A DNA stretch of 64,000 bases from Talinum fruticosum (GCA_021018815.1 JAITYX010000041.1:3720001-3784000), one strand, 5' to 3'; positions 39,401 to 47,245 are shown, counted from the first letter of the stretch. Numbers and translations are program-made. The notes: generated by a model not told the origin, from the letters alone.

Positions 39401-42400
39401 AAGATCAATTTTGCTTTATTAGGAATACGCTTGGCATGTTAAATGCATGATTATCTGAATTATTGCATGAATTACTCTACTATGATTTATTGTTATATGC
39501 TTTGAGTAGATAACAAATGGAATAGTTGACATAGAATGAGATTGAGCTATGAGTTATGAATTTTCCGAGTGTGTTCTCGAGTTACTCGGACATATTACCG
39601 AGTCGACTTAGATTTTAGCAAAATGGACATCAAAATTTTGGGATCATCTCTAGATAAATGGAGAATCTCATAAATGTTTTCGAAAATCCTTTCTTCTCTC
39701 TCTCTCTATCACGGGTTCAGTCAAGCAAAACTAGCCGTTGGAAGAAAACTGTTGAAAAACTAGCCGTTATCGCGATGAGAGACTCAAAGGTCCGATAATC
39801 GTTGCTTGGTAACCGAGTCGAAGGCGGTTGAAAACTTTTATTCTCTATAAATAGCATCGCTTCATTTTCTCTCTTTTACTTTACCTACTTATTGCTCACT
39901 CTCTCGCTCACTTTGCTTTCAAACTCATTCTCTCTCACACTTAAAATCTCTCTCTATTTCGAATCTTCCGTGTTCTTTACTCCCTCTATCAAACACTATC
40001 TACTCTCTCAAATATGCCTAAGAGAGGATCTGTCGTGGAAGGAGGTTTGACCACTCGAAGGCTAGGACCAAAACCACTCGTTCCGAGGCTGCACAAGGAA
40101 AAGGGAAAGAACCCGCCTCGGAAGACACAAAACATAATGTTGCCCAAGACTTCATCCCGGACGACAAATTCTTCTCAAAAACCTCTTTCTCGTGGTTGAA
40201 ACACATCGTCAAAATAGGAGCTTTTAACTATCTTTGTTTCTGTGAGTATATCTACCCACACCTTGTTAGTGAGTTCTATACTCACGTGACAGCAAGAGAT
40301 AATGTTATCTCTTCTATCGTCCAAGGCAAGGTGGTTCGAATCAACCATGCCTTACTTCACAAACTTTTTGATGCAAAGTCTCTCTTTCTCAACCGCAATC
40401 CAATCCCCTTCAATGAAGTTGCTGATGACTTCTTTGCCAAATACTACAAAAACCTCCTCAGTCCGTAAAGAACTTTTCTATGACTTAGATGACCTCGTAA
40501 GCCGGACTTTTGTCCTTCATTTTCAGGAGGACTTTCTTCTCTTCTTATCCGTCAAAACAGAACCCCAATTCTAAAGTTCTCAAGGTTCTCTATGACATTC
40601 TAGAGGGCTGCGATGTAGACCTCTTTCTATTCATTCTAGAGAAGATTGCTTCTATTCCATGTAACTCAAAGAAGGCTCCATAGCATTTTGGAGCCCTTCT
40701 TATAACTCGTTTTCACTCGGTTTGAGGTCTCTCTCCCTTCTACCGCTCACTCTTTCTAAGAGCCTCGCCGTTTGTCTTGGCGAAGTGAACTTATTGGTCT
40801 TGGATACCAAGAAATTAAACCTGGTGTCCGGGTTCACTCGTATGAGTTAGCACCTCCTTCTCCTGTACCTTAGACTCGGACTACTCTTGAGGTCCCACTT
40901 CTAACTCGCTGGACCATCCACTTATCTCGCCTGCCCTTCTATTAAACTTCTTCGAAGGTGGCCAACAAATTTGCTTCTCCGACTATAGAGTTACAATCAA
41001 CTCATGAGCCTTCAAGGCTTTCATCCCCATTCTAACCGAGATACAAAGTCGGGCTCGGACTCGGATTCAGCAGAGTCAAGAACCGATTGCTGAGCTGAAG
41101 GAAGTGATCAAGGAACAAAAGGAAACAACTTTGCTATCTCCGAGAGAGAAGGTCCAAGGTAGCCGAGGACTCGGAATCTATCGAAGACAAATCCGAGGAG
41201 TCCTCCAGTTCTTTTGAGTTTGAATCGGAAGAAGCTACCGAAGAAGCGGAAGAAGGCCAAGGAGAGGCTGAAGGAGGAGAAGAAGAAGGAGAAAAGGAGG
41301 AACAAGCAGTTCAACCCGAGGACCAGGACAACTCTCTATCTCTCTATGGTTTGATTCGAAGTCATTCTAAGCTTTAAAGAAACTCATATCCAAGTTTTCA
41401 TTCTGTTCCGATCCACTCGAACAATGACATGAGTAAATAATTTCTCTAACACTTTTATTCCGAGCACCGATTTCATGTTTTAAGTGAAAAATGAATTACT
41501 ACATTAATTCCACTTTCTAAGTCGGTTTATATATTAAGAATTATTTACTTGATCACGTTTATGTATTCTAATGTTTTATTATTTCTAACTTGATCAATTT
41601 AAGGATTTACTCAAGATGGAATTGGAACCGAATGAATATTAAACTCGGAAAATTTCATTCTTTTAGGTTGAAGATAATTGAGTGCTTAATTACTTTTAAT
41701 TAATTATTATCTTTGCCTAATATTGGACCAAATTATTTTTATACTTTGAGTACCACTTTGATTTTCTTTTGTAGGTTGATTATACAAGCCTAATCTATTT
41801 TTGAAAAGCAAAAACAACCAATTTCTAGCCGTTAAACACTAGCAGACATAAATTAACCATTTCCGGACATGACTCGATCACCGTGTCGTGGTTGTTTGTT
41901 TCTAAATCCGATAAACAACAACTTTGAGTCTAACAGTTATTTCCACCCAATATTTGAATCACAGCCAGAGGGTTGGACTACATTTCGAGCCAAGAATCAC
42001 TACCCAACGTTCACATTTCAACAGATTATTTTCCGAGTGACTCGGACTAGCCGTTATAATGGCTATTGAAGTTCACCAATCCATAACAAGTCACAATGGT
42101 CATTCTAGCCTGCTATGTATAAATAGAAGTCACTTAACAAGACTTGAATATTGCTGAACACATTGCTTAAAACTTACTTAGTGCTTACTTACACAATCTT
42201 CAACTAACATCTCCTAATCTGTATTTTCGTACTTTCTTAGTTGTAAAGAAAATCTTGTAATCACTTCTATTCTTTCTACTTTTTTAAGTCCCTTGACTAA
42301 GCCGTAAGGATTAACTCAGCTTCGCTTGTCCCTAACTGTAAGGGTTATCTTAGTTAGGAAGTAATAGATCGGATAAGAGAATTTCGAGCCTTAGTTAAGA

Positions 42401-45400
42401 AGTAATAGATCGGATAAGAGAATTTCTGAGCCTTAGTTAAGAAGTAATAGATCGGATAAGAGAATTTCGAGTTTAGGAAAACTTGTAAATGAATTACATA
42501 AAGGAGCAATTATGTAAAGAGTCAGTCCTTATAATTGAGGATTCAATTAGTAGATTTGACTTGGTGCTTGGATTAGCACTGTCGGTGGTTTTCTTCCCAT
42601 GAGGGCTTCCACGTACTTCTTTGTATATTGCACTTCCCGAGTCCAATCTAAACTCAAAATTATTTTCTTAGTCTCGTTATGTGAAAAACAGTTTGTAATT
42701 TCTGAAAATCTTCCATCACCCTATTCATCCCCCTTCTAGGGTGACTTAATCTCTTCAAGAGAAAACCTTCAAATGCAAAATCATATATGACAGCTTGAAT
42801 TAAATGACATTGTCGCTGTCCTCTTATTCTATTTTGTTGAGTATCTTCTCCATCATGTATTTAGTCATAATCATTATTTACTTTTGATGAGGGAAAATTA
42901 TCTCAAATAGAAAAAAAAATAGTTTTGGAAAGCACAGAGTATGATTGTCAAAGAAAGAACATAAACACACCTGATCTCTAAATGTTGACCAGTGCGTCCC
43001 ATCAAGACCCAAGCATGGGGGAAGAGAACCAAGTGAAAATTCTTCAAGTTCAAATCTTTCCTAGAAGGATGGCTATCAGTAAATCAACTCATGAAATTAT
43101 CAACAATGTAGAAACAAAAATAATGTAAAACATTTTTCTCACCACAAGCTTTGGTTTTCGGTGCTTCAAACGCCTCTGTAAGTACAAACCAACAAAATAA
43201 GAACATGAAGGATTTCAAATTGCATGCATCACAATTCAAGTGCTACTCTAGATTTTAATTCAGAAGAAATTATAGCCTCATAGACAATTTATTTGGATGC
43301 AGAGATATCCCTAAACTCTTATGGAAATCTAACAAAGTACAGGAAATTTTTGTAGAAATTCTTGTTTCTGTATCCCATAAATTTGCAATATGGGATATTG
43401 TAGAGCAAATGCTTACATTACCTTTAGAATAGCTTTAAGCACTTCATGAAGGCTCGACGAACCCCAAGTTAACTTTCATTGCTAAGATACCATATTAAAC
43501 TATCAACTACGAACCTAATTTAACTTAGTAGGACCACATAAGAGATAAAAATTATAGGATTTCATCATTTCAATTTCATATTGGAGCTCTAGATGGAGCA
43601 AATAATGCTAATTCTTTCTTGAAATGTACACTGAGAAAGGAGAATGGATATTCCAAAGCCACAGCAACATATGCAATTACTATTGTAGCATCGTAGCTAC
43701 TATAGCAGTTCTCTATCTTCGCTTCTATATCTTCGTTGTGATTATGTCCAAATAGATACCCCATACTATCCGAAAAACTAATGTGTGCTATTTGTCTGCT
43801 TTAAGGTACTCAGAAGCATTCCTTTTCCTTTTTTTTTTTTTAATTCAAGAGGGAAAGAATTGATGTACAGATGCATATGCAATTATATGCATATAAAGAG
43901 AAGGTCTTAGGAGGCACCGACCTCTACAATATAAGTCAACTTGGATGAAATCTTTGCATGAATGTAGTGAGGCCAAATTTCCATCAATAGCTGATTCAAC
44001 CATTCACAATGCTCGACAGGAGTAGTTGGCTGTATAACTTGTTAAATGTCATAATGATACTTTGACAAAGAAAATCAAATCTGAGAGAAAGAACATCTAA
44101 GAGTACCGATGCTTCTAAGACTGCTCGTCTCCATCTTCTATTCAGATCTTCAACCAGGATTTTACGCTGATAACTTTCATACTGACAATAGAGGAAAATC
44201 TCATGTTAGAGCCATGATCAATGCTTGAATTAGAATATCATCTATATTGATACATCATTCACAAACATGTGCTCATGCGTGCACACACACATGCACACGC
44301 AGGGGCATATTGATGGGGAATCACAAGTAAACCACATGCAAGATAAATGAGGAGACACGAGATATAAGATTTATGTGGTGTGTTGTCTACTTACATTAAT
44401 AGATAAAACCAAAATAACCCATTTAAAACATCTATATTAGAGAAAATGTGAAATTTTCTAAATTACCCTTGAATTTATATACAGTGACAGTCATGAGATG
44501 AATAATATTCACCAGTCCAACAGACCCCATGTCTTCTATTGTGTCAGTGCCGTTCATCACTGAATCTAATTTCATTACATTGAAAATTCATGTAATATGT
44601 CTATGAAAAATGAGGTTTCCCTTCTAAAAATGTTTACATTTTGAATTGCCATATATAGTGGACAACTCTGAAAATCCCTGCACATCTAATCATCCAAACT
44701 ATAGAATTTGTTCTCATGTTGCTATGCATCTACCCAGGCCTATAAGTTATCTCATGTGTTGCCAATCATAATCCAAGTTATCCTATATAACTGTTGCAAT
44801 GTTTTCACACTTGAAAAATAAAATGTTGACAGTCTTCCGGCCACTTCTTGTGAAGGACACATCTCAGTTCAGTGTGCAAATCATTTGTAGCAATGGCAAC
44901 CTCCCCCATCCCCCTTCTTCTTTGCGAGCTTCCCTCATCAAGTTGTTCTCAAGAGTGATGGGGGTATATTTAGATGTATTGTTACCTCTTCTAGAGAGTA
45001 GAAGGAGAAAAACATAAAGAATTCTGATAATGACGAAAGATATGTCTTCAATGGTTAAAGCTCTTTTTGAACATATAAAATTCACAATCCAACCTTATTA
45101 GAACTTTTCTTAATAATCTACTTAGCTAATCTAGTTTGAAGGTGATCCTTCAATTTCATCATCCCTTAACAGTGGCGGCTCTCTCATACTTCAAACCAAC
45201 ATATACACATCTTGCATATCACATGTGTATTATGTTTCACATCAAACCATTTCTTCCTCTCTGTATATAATTAAGTTCTACATGATAGTTTCTTCATATT
45301 CTCAGTTGATCTCTTGGGCTTCATTGTCTACACATTAACCGCATGCACTTAGCCAAAAGAAACTCTTCTTGTTGCCGCTTTAGTACACATTCATGCATCA

Positions 45401-46457
45401 ATACAAGTATAACCATTTTTTAAGTCTTTGCGGACTCAGCAAGAAACTACTCAGCATGTCCCTACAATTGAGGAGACAACATTTCTTATGCACACAGCAC
45501 ACACACACACATCCATATACCTTGCAATAAATAGTATAAACACAACATACCCATAAATAAATAAATGTAAACAAGATTTAAAAAATCATGTATGAACTAG
45601 CCAAGGCTTAAGAAAAATATTACAAGTCTAAAAGGTACCAAACCAAAACACTAACTGGAATCCCATCTAAGTCAAGCGGGGAGTTAGATGTGCACAATCT
45701 ATCCCTTTAAAATCAGAAGAAGTTACATTACTTATATCTTTGATTTAAAAAGTGTAGACTGCTTACTACTAAAAAGATAAAACAAGATGACTATTTGCTA
45801 CGATGTCAGCTAAAGCTTTAAAAATTGCAAAATAATGGCCCTTGCATCCTCAGAAAAAAATTTCAAGAGAAAAAAAAAGATGAAGAAGAATTCTGGCGTT
45901 CTTAAAGAGCATGACAATTCAATTCTAATAACTGGGTACCCATGGCAATAAAGAAGCAAACCCACAATCAAACAAGTAAACCAAAGACCTTTGGGTCCTT
46001 GCGATGGACATATAATATATATTTTGGTGATTAAAAAAAGTGCTCAGCTTAAGTATCTACTGCCAACACTGGAGTGGAGAATAACACGACCCAATAAATT
46101 ATTCAGCCAAAAAACATCACCAAATTATTCAACCAAAAAAATAACCTAATCAATTATCTTATACCTACCTAGGCCAATTAAAAATACAACAAAAGTCTAA
46201 ATCTCCATACCCCATCTCCCCCTCCTTAAAAAATAACAAAAACAAAAAAATAGAGAAATTTTCATCAGAAATACCTGAAAAGTGGCCCAAACAGCAATTG
46301 GGAGAAGAACCCAAGTAGAAGAGAAAGAGAAAATGCATCTCTCCAATGCCCAAAGAGCTAGTATTATAGGCACCCACACGAGGTAAACGAGTCTATCAAT
46401 GGCCGCACGCTTCAAGAATTTCATAGCACCATTGAAATTGAATCCTCTGATGCCCAT
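14153..46457 (-). CDS. NTMC2T3: SMP and triple-C2 domain protein, synaptotagmin-like (NTMC2T3/SYTF type), 14 exons
   Basis: Membrane-anchored lipid-binding protein of the plant extended-synaptotagmin/tricalbin type. Spliced exons are 46275-46457, 44107-44181, 43922-44029, 43143-43175, 42971-43060, 31433-31558, 18977-19117, 17970-18386, 17588-17719, 17058-17273, 16532-16782, 15598-15732, 14941-15243 and 14153-14365, about 807 codons. In order: hydrophobic hairpin (residues 22-61), SMP domain (about 85-270), C2A (285-435) with a Ser/His-rich insert, C2B (475-590), C2C (598-720), coiled coil (738-795). Every exon aligns in order with what I recall of Arabidopsis At3g18370 (about 815 residues). 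SMP proteins move glycerolipids at membrane contact sites; that role here is inferred from family. C2B has SEP where Ca-binding loops usually read SDP; C2C keeps RDP. All introns are phase 0. Exon 11 has a one-base frame loss at 16561. Confidence in identity is high, in functionality moderate. Confidence 0.93.
14941..15243 (-). CDS. NTMC2T3: NTMC2T3-like exon 13 (rest of C2C)
   Basis: Codons 637-737, 303 bp. Contains YKTLNPKWSQTFEF, LELQVKDYN, SSSIGNCIVEYQRL and GEIHVQVTRRIP, all matching the C2C of the family. Acceptor CACAAAAG has a poor pyrimidine tract; donor GTAAAC is good. Confidence 0.92.
15598..15732 (-). CDS. NTMC2T3: NTMC2T3-like exon 12 (start of C2C)
   Basis: Codons 592-636, 135 bp. 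Contains GWIELNLVEARDLVASD and MRDPFVKIFYG, the first strands and Ca-binding loop of C2C with both loop Asp residues. Acceptor ACTTAG chosen because it gives phase 0; a TTTTAG nine bases inside would break frame. Donor GTATGC. Confidence 0.9.
16532..16782 (-). CDS. NTMC2T3: NTMC2T3-like exon 11 (C2B) with one-base frame loss
   Basis: 251 bp where the family pattern predicts 252 (84 codons). Reads SYTSNPFWNQIFEFDE, then VNLEGITQD and VPLEKVISG in frame. At plus-strand 16561-16563 the coding run GGG is one G short, so the frame drifts and meets TAA at 16543-16545. One extra base restores reading to the donor GTACAC at 16531. A second donor, AAG|GTGATT at 16573/16572, lies before the lesion and would join exon 12 in frame with the loss of about 14 codons. 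Confidence 0.9.
17058..17273 (-). CDS. NTMC2T3: NTMC2T3-like exon 10 (C2A-C2B linker, start of C2B)
   Basis: Codons 436-507, 216 bp. LKEWQFSDGSHS is near-identical to the homolog linker. C2B starts at TGRKIFVTVLEARGL (about residue 475). The first Ca-binding loop reads EKDKSGKSEPYV: the first Asp is kept and the usual second Asp is Glu. Acceptor TTACAG, donor GTTGGT. Confidence 0.93.
17588..17719 (-). CDS. NTMC2T3: NTMC2T3-like exon 9 (end of C2A)
   Basis: Codons 392-435, 132 bp. Contains RYSEDDSTIFWAIGPDSG and MSVPFEGFSGE, matching the homolog stretch that closes C2A. Acceptor CTACAG, donor GTACAA. Confidence 0.92.
17970..18386 (-). CDS. NTMC2T3: NTMC2T3-like exon 8 (SMP-C2 linker and C2A)
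   Basis: Codons 253-391, the longest exon (417 bp). Opens with DTLVKTMVEPRRRC, the SMP-C2 linker, then the C2A strand GGILYVTVIGA from residue 285. A Ser/His/Arg-rich insert near residues 305-322 sits where the homolog also has a Ser-rich insert. TFNMILHDDVGIVRFHLYE follows. Acceptor GCTGCAG; donor GTCCTT is weak. Confidence 0.93.
18977..19117 (-). CDS. NTMC2T3: NTMC2T3-like exon 7 (end of SMP domain)
   Basis: Codons 206-252, 141 bp. Contains MPVLDGRAILYSF and TELPGVSSWL, the last strand and the typical P-G-S-WL end of SMP domains. Acceptor TTTGCAG, chosen over a CTGCAG six bases further in because it keeps alignment length with the homolog. Donor GTGTGT. Confidence 0.9.
19562..19716. mobile_element. 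End of a hAT-like element (TAGGGCTGTAAATGA, GCTCGG repeats) in intron 6
   Basis: TAGGGCTGTAAATGACTC at 19562 followed by GGCTCGGCTCGG-type repeats to about 19676 is a typical plant hAT-family end. The element is interrupted by copia element I, inserted at 19717-19721. The opposite end was not found past 22187. Confidence 0.5.
19722..20222 (+). repeat. 5' LTR of copia element I
   Basis: 501 bp, TG...CA ends. TATTTAAAGG near 19900 is a plausible TATA element. Confidence 0.93.
20225..20236 (+). other. Primer binding site of copia element I
   Basis: TGGTATTAGAGC, two bases after the 5' LTR, one mismatch from the common plant copia primer site TGGTATCAGAGC. Confidence 0.85.
20250..21460 (+). pseudogene. 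Gag and protease remnant of copia element I
   Basis: Starts at ATG 20250 (SSFTKFDIKKFDG) and quickly loses frame. The UBN2-type gag (EQIYMTKSLVNKIRLKERL, HLDEFNSILLDLENL) is open over 20324-20746, then continues in other frames. The zinc knuckle CYFCKKPGQKKSQC has Gln where His is needed. The protease site WVLDSGCTFHVCPNK at about 21075-21120 is intact. A remnant of the pre-integrase region ends near 21540, where a large deletion joins it to the 3' end. Confidence 0.85.
21682..22182 (+). repeat. 3' LTR of copia element I
   Basis: 501 bp, same length as the 5' copy, followed directly by the AAATT target duplication. Confidence 0.93.
22188..23109. other. Intron 6 sequence between the two copia elements
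   Basis: No gene recognised. The small open frames here are short and without family resemblance. Confidence 0.5.
23110..23819 (+). repeat. 5' LTR of copia element II
   Basis: 710 bp. Contains a GC-rich repeat island at about 23225-23345 unlike its AT-rich surroundings. Confidence 0.88.
23850..25120 (+). pseudogene. Gag and protease remnant of copia element II
   Basis: UBN2-type gag similar to element I (MTKSFANKIHLKERLYTF at about 24170, HLNDFNSILIVLESL), open over 24155-24595. The zinc knuckle CFYCKKPGHKKSEC near 24535 is intact, unlike in element I. The protease region near 24735 is frameshifted but keeps a recognisable LDSG-type core. Multiple stops elsewhere. Not functional. Confidence 0.82.
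25231..27218 (+). repeat. 3' LTR of copia element II, split by a foldback element
   Basis: LTR sequence at 25231-25818 and 27144-27218. About 13 bases present in the 5' copy between the two halves are missing here. Confidence 0.85.
25819..27143. mobile_element. Foldback (long inverted repeat) element inserted in the copia II 3' LTR
   Basis: Short terminal inverted repeats AGCCTTGTTCCATTTA and, reversed, GCCCTGTTCCATTTAG. CATT borders it on both sides (25815-25818, 27144-27147). Subterminal zones are filled with GTAAGGAGTTGTAAG-type short repeats. Inside, arms of about 375 bp (roughly 25895-26275 and 26285-26655) are inverted copies around a centre at about 26281, for example CATATAATAGATAGTTGAAA against its complement. 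No coding capacity. Which superfamily mobilised it is unknown; a hAT or Harbinger relative is possible. Confidence 0.7.
27219..27545. other. Intron 6 sequence with a GA microsatellite
   Basis: GTGA and GA repeats at about 27398-27456. Open frames across it only encode Leu-Ser repeats and are artefacts. Confidence 0.8.
27550..28985 (+). repeat. Gypsy-like LTR remnant (Tat/Athila style)
   Basis: CTATAAAAAGACAATTTTGG at about 27947 looks like an LTR promoter. The segment ends in AACACAACTCTTTGTGGACACGACCC-like sequence and GCCGTGTACTTGCGGTAATA near 28910-28985, the way Tat and Athila LTRs end. The expected primer site does not follow, and no gag-pol was found, so this is a solo or truncated LTR. 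Exact borders are not certain. Confidence 0.45.
28631..30332. repeat. Direct duplication of an 859-bp segment
   Basis: Unit 1 (28631-29489) and unit 2 (29490-30332) begin CTAATTG(A/G)GCCAACCCCA and run collinearly through AAAGTAGGTGGTTA, GACACGACCCGTGC, CAAATTACCATATACGAAAC and AAACCTAATGTCTTTA. The duplicated unit contains the 3' part of the gypsy-like LTR plus its flank, so it arose after that LTR landed. Confidence 0.88.
30320..30896. repeat. Triple tandem repeat of about 190 bp
   Basis: Three near-identical units, 30320-30512, 30513-30702 and 30703-30896, each CCTAATGTCTTTACCCC ... CGGTGATAATGCAAG ... AAATAGATCC. Differences are few (for example AAAGACTCGCGG, AACACTCGCGG, AAAGCACTGCGG), so the amplification is young. 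Confidence 0.95.
31433..31558 (-). CDS. NTMC2T3: NTMC2T3-like exon 6 (isolated SMP exon)
   Basis: Codons 164-205, 126 bp. Contains FDWETNEMSIMLLAKL and RGTARIVINNIHIKGE, core SMP beta strands. Acceptor TTGCAG, donor GTAAGC. It is an exon island: 11.4 kb of intron on one side and 12.3 kb on the other, yet it has no stop and keeps good splice sites. Confidence 0.93.
31800..32215 (-). repeat. MITE-like repeat copy A (intron 5)
   Basis: Read on the minus strand it aligns with 49465-49790 on the plus strand, for example AAATATTAGT(A/G)TTTA, GTTTCAACTA against ATTTCAACTA, GTTAAGAATATTAG and TTTCAAGTAG. No coding potential. Confidence 0.55.
33580..34165. repeat. Large inverted repeat, about 265-bp arms
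   Basis: Left arm 33580-33846 and right arm 33892-34165 are inverted copies around a 45-bp spacer. Shared on one strand: GAGGACAATGAATATGAAG, ACCCTTGAATTTGCTTT, ACCCTTGTTGTCTTTAA and TCCATGAAG/TCCACGAAG. The right arm on the minus strand keeps a longer open frame than the left arm. Confidence 0.85.
35037..37615 (+). pseudogene. TNP2-like CACTA transposase pseudogene (Transposase_21)
   Basis: ATG at 35037 opens a transposase-associated domain (MDRAWVYSDKQNVKYHYGV). From about 35420 PLYPG and NLKIANGWNDKSFMDLLSLL lead into Transposase_21. The best-kept stretch is 36246-36768: AINDFLAYGNLFGYTVKGHKACP (a hallmark of TNP2), HRMFIPYSAQYH, WKKRSIFFDLSYWKEL, VMHIEKNICKSLIDTLL. A C-terminal DUF4218-like part follows (SFFDIMMHLIVNP near 37130, DEHNSLIRRQ near 37500). 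Many stops and frameshifts. Family members cut and paste CACTA elements; this copy is dead. Confidence 0.88.
37616..39430 (+). pseudogene. Copia remnant: gag and protease fused to RNase H
   Basis: Begins mid-gag (IGKLLTHELHLEEEDVEVS). The zinc knuckle CFECGSKDLIVKDC at about 37921 has Leu in place of His. Acidic gag tail follows (WSDDDSFEDDDSDD region), then protease WYLDNCCSCHMSGD at about 38871, where DSG has become DNC, and IKGLKYNLLNIS. At about 39260 the sequence jumps to RNase H (ELVALSTAEDEYITARAYCAQILF). Integrase and reverse transcriptase are absent, so about 3 kb was deleted. Its style is Sirevirus-like. It abuts the TNP2 pseudogene. Confidence 0.82.
39431..40013 (+). other. Promoter-like leader with TATA box downstream of the copia RNase H
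   Basis: CTCTATAAATAGCATCGC at about 39843-39860 is a strong TATA-type element. Downstream is a CTCTCT-rich leader to the ATG at 40014. It may be an LTR or internal promoter of the same element. Confidence 0.4.
40014..41377 (+). pseudogene. Retroelement-associated extra ORF (plant-transposon-protein-like), broken
   Basis: Starts MPKRGSVVEGG, shifts frame once, then stays open over about 40130-40468: DFIPDDKFFSKTSFSWLKH, AFNYLCFCEYIYPHLVSEF, VQGKVVRINHALLHKLFDA. This resembles the poorly characterised putative plant transposon protein domain found as an extra ORF in large plant retroelements. Several stops follow, then an acidic Glu-rich tail (FEFESEEATEEAEEGQGE) ends at 41375-41377. Function unknown; the domain assignment is tentative. 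Confidence 0.5.
41390..42745 (+). repeat. LTR-like segment with TATA box and triple 41-bp repeat
   Basis: CTATGTATAAATAGAAG at about 42114 is a TATA element. The end resembles Sirevirus-type LTRs (CCCTATTCATCCCCCTTCT near 42720). It contains the triple repeat at 42350-42473. No second matching LTR was found in the window, so the borders are approximate. Confidence 0.45.
42350..42473. repeat. Three tandem 41-42-bp repeats
   Basis: Units 42350-42390, 42391-42432 and 42433-42473: TTAGTTA(G/A)GAAGTAATAG, then ATCGGATAAGAGAATTTC. Nearly identical. Confidence 0.95.
42971..43060 (-). CDS. NTMC2T3: NTMC2T3-like exon 5 (SMP domain)
   Basis: Codons 134-163, 90 bp. Carries ELEEFSLGSLPPCLGLDGT, the SMP motif of the form F-LGS-PP-LG. 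Acceptor TTCTAG, donor GTGTGT. It is followed by the 11.4-kb intron 5. Confidence 0.93.
43143..43175 (-). CDS. NTMC2T3: NTMC2T3-like exon 4 (33-bp microexon)
   Basis: Codons 123-133 (RRLKHRKPKLV), a basic stretch of the SMP domain. Acceptor TTACAG, donor GTGAGA. Neighbours are both phase 0 and the homolog has a matching RLRQRRSRLI stretch here, so this microexon is needed for a continuous protein. Confidence 0.88.
43922..44029 (-). CDS. NTMC2T3: NTMC2T3-like exon 3 (start of SMP domain)
   Basis: Codons 87-122, 108 bp. Contains PVEHCEWLNQLLMEIW, the conserved opening of plant SMP domains (E-WLN-LL-EIWP). Acceptor TATACAG, donor GTCGGT. Only 77 bp of intron separates it from exon 2. Confidence 0.93.
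44107..44181 (-). CDS. NTMC2T3: NTMC2T3-like exon 2
   Basis: Codons 62-86, 75 bp, linking the membrane hairpin to the SMP domain (YESYQRKILVEDLNRRWRR). Acceptor TTGTCAG, donor GTACTC. It matches the homolog segment YGNYQRALLAEDLNKKW. Too short to be found as an open frame. Confidence 0.92.
44182..46274 (-). other. Intron 1 of the C2 gene
   Basis: 2093 bp between exons 1 and 2, starting GTATTT and ending TTGTCAG. No transposon recognised; only low-complexity AC runs near 44280 and 45500. Confidence 0.85.
46275..46457 (-). CDS. NTMC2T3: NTMC2T3-like exon 1 (start codon, membrane hairpin)
   Basis: Codons 1-61. The ATG sits in AAAAAATGGGC. Residues 22-61 form one long hydrophobic stretch broken by an ER pair near residue 42, fitting a membrane hairpin in the ER. 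The motif LWALERCIFSFSSTW is strongly like the family N-terminus. Donor is CAG|GTATTT. The start is the first ATG of the frame that gives the family N-terminus. Confidence 0.93.
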
Positions 46458-46746
46458 TTTTTAGCCTGCGAAAAAACTTAAATTCCGCAGACTCAAACTT
46501 CTAATTAATGTACCAGTTTGCATTCAGAAAAACAACATTTTCATTGAAATTGATTATTCTTAAAGGATTGGGTTTGAAACCTAATGAAAATGAAAAGATT
46601 GAATTTCGAGCATTTCTATAGCGACACAAAAGCCGGGTAGTTCTTTCCTTCCAATACCTTCCTAAATCAAGGGAAATTTAACTAACATGGCCCTTTTTTC
46701 TTTAATAAAAAAATCAAAACATAATATGTATCTATAAAAAAAAGTA

Positions 46747-46748
<2 letters not shown>

Positions 46749-46827
<79 letters not shown>
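46749..46827. repeat. (TA)n microsatellite, about 40 units
   Basis: 79 bp of uninterrupted TA, 292 bp upstream of the C2 gene start codon. Confidence 0.97.
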
Positions 46828-46833
<6 letters not shown>

Positions 46834-47019
46834 GAAAATATTTGGGGAAGTTTTAAAAATAGTTTAGTAGAAGGACTAAATATGTAAATTAATTTTTGTT
46901 TATATTTTGTTTTTCTTCTTTCAAATTAAGCTACTTTCACATTTAAATTATTTTTAAAAATTTGAAATAATTAAATATTATTGGGAGATGGAGGGACTTG
47001 GAACATTACCGCCTATTTT

Positions 47020-47182
47020 CTTTTTGGTATGGATATTATCAAACCTTTTGTAACACTTCGTTATTGTATTATTATTATCACGCCTTTTAAATTCTTAAGA
47101 TATTGAAAAGATAAAATAATCTTTAAAATAGTAATAATTGTAATATGAAAACAATAATCAAAAGAAAAATATTGGAATGATA

Positions 47183-47245
<63 letters not shown>

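Noticed and set aside
41108..41314. Minus-strand Phe-rich open frame
   Set aside because: It is the reverse shadow of the Glu-rich tail of the plus-strand retroelement ORF.
42350..42473. Regular short repeats that might suggest a CRISPR array
   Set aside because: The repeats are contiguous with no unique spacers, there are no cas genes, and the context is a plant retrotransposon LTR.
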